9,187 bases of DNA from Actinomycetes bacterium (lineage in GTDB: Bacteria; Actinomycetota; Acidimicrobiia; Acidimicrobiales; Palsa-688): the NCBI GenBank assembly GCA_021819345.1, contig JAKARG010000105.1:1-9187 (forward strand), in the 5' to 3' direction. The notes beneath the pieces are model-generated. The model had not been told where the DNA came from. It did not search any database and was given only the letters and a program-made list of their open reading frames with translations. This document shows, in pieces, positions 5,670-9,187 of this stretch; the stretch's first letter is position 1, and each line of letters opens with the position of its first letter. The position numbers and the translations under genes were made by a program.

Positions 5670-7040
5670 GTGGCCCGCCGAAGCGAGACCGGCCCCGACC
5701 CGACGAGGCAGGCAGGAGCCGGGGCGTGGTGCTGGTACAACTGGGCCGACCACGGTTGGGCCACGCCCATCGCCGCGGTGCTGGTCGGACCGTGGATGCT
5801 CGCCCTGGCCGTCGCCGCAGTCGGCAAGCGGGGGGTGCTCGTCGGTGTCGGGCCGCTCGTGCTGCACGCCGACGCCTTCCCCTCGGCGATGATCACCCTC
5901 GCGGCGATCGTGCAGCTTGTCGCCCTCCCCCTCGTCGGCGCCCGGGTCGACACCCGCGGAGCCAAGCGGCGCTGGCTCGTCGGCTCGTGCCTGGTCGGCT
6001 CCGGGATCTGCATCGCCCTCGGGGCGACACACGGGGCCGACTGGATCGCCGCGGGCCTGCTGTTCCTCGCCGGCAGCCTCGTCGAGGGGGTCTCGGACCT
6101 CACCTGGCAGGGGATGCTCCCCGAGCTGGCCGACGACGGCGCCGGCCTCGATGCCCTCTCCGCCCGGGGCACTGCGGTCGGCTACCTCGGAGCCGGGGTG
6201 GTCCTCGCGGTCGAGCTCGCCGTAGTCGACCTCCACGCCGAGCTCGGCGTGACCAAGGAGACCGCGGTCAGGGCGTGCTTCGCCCTCGCCGGGCTCTGGT
6301 GGCTCGGCTTCGGCCTGCCGGCCCTGCTCCGCCTGGCGCCTGCCGCCCGGGGCCGGGCGATCGCCCCCGAGCACACCTGGCGGCGGCTGCGGGCCGACTG
6401 GCGGGTCCTCGCCGGCGAGCGCAACGCCGCCCGGTACCTGCTCGCCTACCTCTGCTTCGGCGACGCCATGTCGGCGGTGATCGCCCTCGCCTCCACCTTC
6501 CTCACCAACGCCTTGTTCCACGACGACACCACCAAGGCGACGCCGTTCCTGTTCGAGCTGATCCTCATGATCCAGTTCGTGGCGATGGGCGGAGCGGTCG
6601 CCGCCGGCCGCCTGGCGCGGCGCTTCGGGGCCAAGGCCGTCCTCGTCGCCAGCCTGGTGCTGTGGTCGGCGGTGATCGTCTACGCCTACGCCGGCCTGCA
6701 CGACGAGCTCGACGCGGTGATAGCCGGAGCGATCATCGGCGTCGGCCTCGGGGTCACCGCCGCCCTCGCCCGATCGCTGTTCGCCTCGATGATCCCGGTC
6801 GGCCGGGAGGCGAGCTTCTTCTCGATCTACGAGGTGACGAGCCAGGGGACCGCGTTCTTCGCCCCCCTGCTGTTCACCGTGGTGGTCGACATCACCGGGT
6901 CGTTCCGCCAGGCGATCCTGTCGCTGATCGTGCTGTTCGTCCTCGGGCTGGTGCTGCTCGCCCGCACCGACACCGACGCCGCCTCGGCCGCCGCCAGGGC
7001 GCTCCCCGCCGAGCCCGCCGGCGGCGCTCGGCCCTCCTGA
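5670..7040 (+). CDS. MFS transporter, UMF1/Atg22-like
   Basis: A 456-residue polytopic membrane protein with about 12 predicted membrane segments. Family markers of the UMF1 (Atg22-like) group are present: the first-helix WYNWADHGWATPI (22-34, in place of the usual YDWANSAFAT), the loop 2-3 ARVDTRGAKRRWL (91-103), LPELADD...GTAVGYLGAG (150-176), and ARSLFASMIPVGREASFF (367-384). A cytoplasmic stretch (about 223-255) splits the two six-helix halves, and the Ala-rich tail (about 436-456) is probably disordered. Bacterial members are poorly characterised; amino-acid efflux is known for yeast Atg22, but the substrate here cannot be given. The GTG at 5670 lacks a Shine-Dalgarno and lies 7 nt after a -10 box, so a separate, leaderless transcript is more likely than cotranscription with the MarR gene 51 bp upstream. 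Confidence 0.9.
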   Translation: MARRSETGPDPTRQAGAGAWCWYNWADHGWATPIAAVLVGPWMLALAVAAVGKRGVLVGVGPLVLHADAFPSAMITLAAIVQLVALPLVGARVDTRGAKRRWLVGSCLVGSGICIALGATHGADWIAAGLLFLAGSLVEGVSDLTWQGMLPELADDGAGLDALSARGTAVGYLGAGVVLAVELAVVDLHAELGVTKETAVRACFALAGLWWLGFGLPALLRLAPAARGRAIAPEHTWRRLRADWRVLAGERNAARYLLAYLCFGDAMSAVIALASTFLTNALFHDDTTKATPFLFELILMIQFVAMGGAVAAGRLARRFGAKAVLVASLVLWSAVIVYAYAGLHDELDAVIAGAIIGVGLGVTAALARSLFASMIPVGREASFFSIYEVTSQGTAFFAPLLFTVVVDITGSFRQAILSLIVLFVLGLVLLARTDTDAASAAARALPAEPAGGARPS

Positions 7041-7056
7041 GACCCGTAGCGCCCGC

Positions 7057-7071
7057 AGCCTCGCCGAGGCT
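7057..7071. terminator. Weak hairpin between convergent MFS and oxidoreductase genes
   Basis: AGCCT (7057-7061) and AGGCT (7067-7071) pair around CGCCG in the 68-bp gap between two convergent stop codons. Short stem and no T-run; it may contribute to termination in either direction. Nothing else is recognisable in the gap. Confidence 0.28.
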
Positions 7072-7108
7072 CGGGATCCTCTACTACTCGCCTGCGGCCC
7101 GGGCGGGC

Positions 7109-7495
7109 TCAGCCGTTGTAGCGGACCCGCTCGGGGGTGATCTCGAGGATCACCCGTTCGGTCTCGATCCGGTTGGAGTAAGGGCCCCCGACGTACTTCT
7201 CGCTCAGGCGGTCGATGTGGGCTCGGGCGTCGGCCCCGGTCACCGTGCGGGTCACCCGGCCCCGGACCTCTGCGTAGTGGTAGGGGCTGTCGGCGTCGAT
7301 GACGGTCACGACCACCCGGGGATCGCTCGTCACGTTGCGGTACTTCTGACGGCCGACCTCGGTGTTGATGAGGACGTGCTCGTCGTCCGCGTCCACCCAC
7401 ATCACATGGGTCGACGGCCGGCCGTCGGGCAGGAGGGTGGTGAAGGCAGCGAAGTTCTTTCCACGGGCGAGGTCACGGGCGCGTTCGTCGAGCAC
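7109..7495 (-). CDS. PPOX-class F420-dependent oxidoreductase (split beta-barrel)
   Basis: A 128-residue small split-barrel flavin/F420-binding protein, the usual length for the PPOX-class F420-dependent (FDOR-B, Rv1155-like) family. Visible markers: NFAAFTTLLPDGRPSTHVMWV (14-34) as the first beta hairpin; INTEVGRQKYRNVTSDPRVVVTV (43-65), whose basic residues contact the cofactor in relatives; YHYAEVRGRV (72-81); the helix HIDRLSEKYVGGPY (93-106); and the closing strand ERVILEITPERV (113-124). It would act as a cytoplasmic homodimer reducing an unknown small molecule with F420H2; some relatives instead bind F420 or biliverdin. I chose GTG 7495 because the product then has family length and TAGCCT sits 7 nt upstream; the frame is open to 7609 but would overlap the upstream gene. 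It lies 32 bp behind the GAF-EAL gene. Confidence 0.92.
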   Translation of the reverse strand: MLDERARDLARGKNFAAFTTLLPDGRPSTHVMWVDADDEHVLINTEVGRQKYRNVTSDPRVVVTVIDADSPYHYAEVRGRVTRTVTGADARAHIDRLSEKYVGGPYSNRIETERVILEITPERVRYNG

Positions 7496-7502
7496 GTCCG
7501 CC

Positions 7503-7508
7503 AGGCTA
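7503..7508 (-). promoter_or_regulatory. TAnnnT -10 box placing a leaderless start for the oxidoreductase gene
   Basis: Reading the minus strand, TAGCCT (7508-7503) is followed by 7 nt and then GTG at 7495. A weak -35-like CTGAGC (7531-7526, overlapping the upstream stop codon) lies 17 bp further up. The arrangement is identical to that at 5657-5672. Confidence 0.52.
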
Positions 7509-7527
7509 CCCGCTCCCCCGGCGCCGC

Positions 7528-8988
7528 TCAGCTCCCGCCCACCGCCAGCTCCGGGAAGGCACCCGTGCGCCAGCGGCTCGCGCCACCCCTGCTCGAGGCC
7601 GCAAGGCAAGCCGACCTGGCGAGCTCGCCGTCGGGGCGGGCCGACCTACCGGCCTCGCCGTCGAGTCGCGCGGCCGCGGAGGCAGCCGGCAGCGGGCGGC
7701 CGAAGAGCCACCCCTGTGCCAGGCCGGCACCCGCACAGCGCAGCCAGGCCGCCTGCTCGGGGCGCTCGACCCCTTCGGCGACCACTTCGAGGCCGACCTC
7801 TGCGGCCAGCCTGATGCTCGAGCGCACCGCCGCCACCGAGCGAGGATCCGACGGGAGGCCGGCGACCAGGCCGCGATCGAGCTTCACCGTGCTCACCGGG
7901 AGCCCGAGCAGCTCTCCGAGGGTCGCCTCCCCCGAGCCGTAGTCGTCGAGGGCGACACCCACCCCCGCATCCCGGAGCAGGCAGAGCTCCCGGGCAGCGA
8001 CCAGCGGATCGGCCGGAACGGTCTCGGTCAGCTCCACCACCAAGGCGGAGGGCTCGAGGCCGTGGCGGTCGATCGCCCCGAGGACCGAGGTGGCCAGACC
8101 GGGCCGGCGCAGCTCGGCGCCCGAGACGTTCACCGACACCCGCGGGGGCACCCCCGGGCGCCGGCGGAGAGCCTTGGCGAAGCCGAGGGCGAGCTCGACC
8201 ACCCGACGCCCGACGGGGAGCACCAGGCCGCTCGTCTCGACGATCGGCATGAACAGCGCCGGCGGGAGGCAGCCGAGCTCTGGGTGCTCCCAGCGGACCA
8301 GCGCCTCCAGGCCCACCGTCGCCCCGCCGGCGAGCTCGACGATCGGCTGGTAGTGGCAGACCAGCTCCCCGGCGTCGAGGGCGGCCCACAGGCGGGCCGG
8401 GTCCAACGCCACGGCCGAGGTGGCCGGCTGCGTCCTGCCGAGCGCCAGGTCGGCGCGGCGCAGCTCGAGGTGGGCGACGACGCCGCTCGCCAGGGCTGCG
8501 AGGTCCCCGAGCTGGGCGGCGCTGAAGCCACGGGCCCTTCGGTCGACGGCGCACAGCGTGCCGAGCGCCATCCCGTCGCGCCCGACGAGCGGTACGCCGG
8601 CGTAGGCGCGGATCCCCGGGGGCCCGCTCACCAGCTGCAACCGGGCGTAGCGCGGGTCGGCCCGGGCGTCCTCGACCACCAGGGGAGCTTCTGCGGCCAC
8701 GACGTCCGAGCAGAACGACTCGCTGCGATCCGTGCCCTTCGCTCCGCTGAGACCGAAGATCGCCTTCCACCACTGGCGCTCCTCGTCGACCAGCGACACG
8801 ATCCCGATCGGCGCCCCGCAGACCAGTGCAGCGAGCCGGGCTGCGTGGTCGTAGGGGGCCTCCGGAGGGGTGTCGAGCACGGCGTAGCTACGAAGCGACT
8901 CCAGGCGGTCCTGCTCCCGGGGGTGCAGCCGCACGCTGTTCCCGGAGCAGCTCCCCCCCGAGCGGTCCGGGATCGGGAGGGATTCCAT
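7528..8988 (-). CDS. GAF-EAL protein, predicted c-di-GMP phosphodiesterase
   Basis: A 486-residue soluble sensor-effector. Residues about 46-175 form a GAF domain (LDTPPEAPYDHAARL, IVSLVDEERQWWKA, FCSDVV, RAYAGVPLV, LGTLCAVDRR), the type often placed before GGDEF/EAL domains. Residues about 198-435 form an EAL domain with every catalytic residue: YQPI (213-216), Glu228 in EALVRW, Asn287 in VSVNVSG, Glu319 in VELTET, Asp348-Asp349 in DDYGSG, Lys369 in VKLD, Glu405 in AEGVE and Gln425 in QGWLFG. It should therefore hydrolyse c-di-GMP to pGpG under control of a ligand at GAF. There is no GGDEF domain and no membrane segment. The C-terminal tail holds a 10-residue tandem repeat. I chose ATG 8988 rather than ATG 9102 because the intervening 38 codons lose the GC3 bias. 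No clear ribosome site supports either start. Confidence 0.92.
   Translation of the reverse strand: MESLPIPDRSGGSCSGNSVRLHPREQDRLESLRSYAVLDTPPEAPYDHAARLAALVCGAPIGIVSLVDEERQWWKAIFGLSGAKGTDRSESFCSDVVAAEAPLVVEDARADPRYARLQLVSGPPGIRAYAGVPLVGRDGMALGTLCAVDRRARGFSAAQLGDLAALASGVVAHLELRRADLALGRTQPATSAVALDPARLWAALDAGELVCHYQPIVELAGGATVGLEALVRWEHPELGCLPPALFMPIVETSGLVLPVGRRVVELALGFAKALRRRPGVPPRVSVNVSGAELRRPGLATSVLGAIDRHGLEPSALVVELTETVPADPLVAARELCLLRDAGVGVALDDYGSGEATLGELLGLPVSTVKLDRGLVAGLPSDPRSVAAVRSSIRLAAEVGLEVVAEGVERPEQAAWLRCAGAGLAQGWLFGRPLPAASAAARLDGEAGRSARPDGELARSACLAASSRGGASRWRTGAFPELAVGGS
7610..7666 (-). repeat. Imperfect 30-bp direct repeat in the 3' end of the GAF-EAL gene
   Basis: Two similar units start at 7610 and 7640 (plus-strand GCCGACCT, then a variable stretch, then CTCGCCGTCG). 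In the protein they give RLDGEAGRSA and RPDGELARSA back to back (about residues 441-460), after the end of the EAL fold. This looks like a tandem duplication in a flexible tail. Confidence 0.75.
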
Positions 8989-9187
8989 TGCGTCAGTTAC
9001 GGCACCTGCGCGGGACGCTTGACCCAGCAGAGGTAGGTTTCGGATGTTTCGTCCGCTTTTGCGCCGGAGGAAGATGACGCCGAGCCGGTGCTCCGCTGCC
9101 ATCGGGCGGGTAGCCGACCTCGGGCGGCGGGAGTCGACTCAGTGGTGCCGGGCGCGGCGGCGCTGGGCGGTAAGCGACAGGGGGCCG
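8989..9187. other. Non-coding upstream region of the GAF-EAL gene with AT-richer patch
   Basis: I see no supported gene here. Part of it (8989-9102) is open in the GAF-EAL frame but has A or T at the third position in 13 of the 24 codons nearest ATG 8988, unlike the rest of the gene. Around 9036-9058 (minus strand) the hexamer CGAAAC occurs twice 9 bp apart inside an imperfect CGGA/TCCG inverted repeat. A perfect 10-bp palindrome GAGTCGACTC lies at 9131-9140. The promoter of the GAF-EAL gene is expected in this region, but no confident -35/-10 pair can be named. Confidence 0.55.

Noticed and set aside
5067..7400. 777-codon open frame on the minus strand opposite the MarR, MFS and oxidoreductase genes
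   Set aside because: Its translation is a Gly/Arg/Glu/Asp/Pro-rich low-complexity string with no domain, typical of an antisense frame in GC-rich DNA; the genes it opposes have clear family motifs.
5726..7942. 738-codon plus-strand frame overlapping the MFS gene and running into the minus-strand genes
   Set aside because: Arg/Pro/Gly-rich shadow of the MFS gene's +3 frame; no recognisable domain and no ribosome site.
8062..9036. 324-codon plus-strand frame opposite the GAF-EAL gene
   Set aside because: Composition is that of an antisense shadow, whereas the opposite strand encodes complete GAF and EAL motifs.
9030..9062. Flagellar-type (sigma-28/WhiG) promoter upstream of the GAF-EAL gene
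   Set aside because: An AAA run and a CCGAAA element are present, but the spacing is too short and the -10 match too poor to claim it.
8989..9102. c-di-GMP riboswitch in front of the GAF-EAL gene
   Set aside because: I looked for the conserved GEMM core and the paired stems and could not place them; only short repeats are present.

Overview
The window is about 70% G+C with strongly GC-ended codons. It contains an F420-dependent-type split-barrel oxidoreductase, GTG and TTG starts with good Shine-Dalgarno support, and two genes whose start codon lies exactly 7 nt after a TAnnnT -10 box (a leaderless arrangement). Together these point to a high-GC Actinomycetota chromosome; a deeper placement such as Acidimicrobiia is only a guess. 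There is no phage, IS, CRISPR, RNA-gene or plasmid signature. It looks like ordinary chromosome, and I do not see a new multi-gene system.

Layout: (1) 1-3528, plus strand: a PotABCD-type ABC importer, consisting of the C-terminal part of a substrate-binding protein (its start lies outside the window), two EAA-motif permeases that are translationally coupled, and, after a 124-bp gap, an ATPase with a TOBE-type C-terminus. (2) 3551-4306, minus strand: a class I SAM methyltransferase, convergent with the ATPase; a hairpin spans both stop codons. (3) 4363-5618, plus strand: a strong promoter overlapped by two near-identical palindromes spaced 32 bp apart, then a YceI-family gene and a MarR-family regulator, with a GC-rich 11-bp hairpin between them. 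(4) 5670-7040, plus strand: a 12-TM UMF1/Atg22-type MFS transporter, apparently leaderless. (5) 7109-7495, minus strand: a PPOX-class F420-dependent oxidoreductase, apparently leaderless, lying downstream of (6) 7528-8988, minus strand: a GAF-EAL protein predicted to hydrolyse c-di-GMP. The region 8989-9187 appears non-coding.

How the genes work together: the ABC genes form one import operon, probably for a small cationic or organic solute of the polyamine class, though the substrate cannot be fixed from sequence. The YceI and MarR genes look like a self-regulating unit, with MarR the likely ligand of the twin operators. The remaining genes look functionally independent. The best leads are the twin operator, the leaderless -10 pair and the codon-based relocation of the GAF-EAL start.
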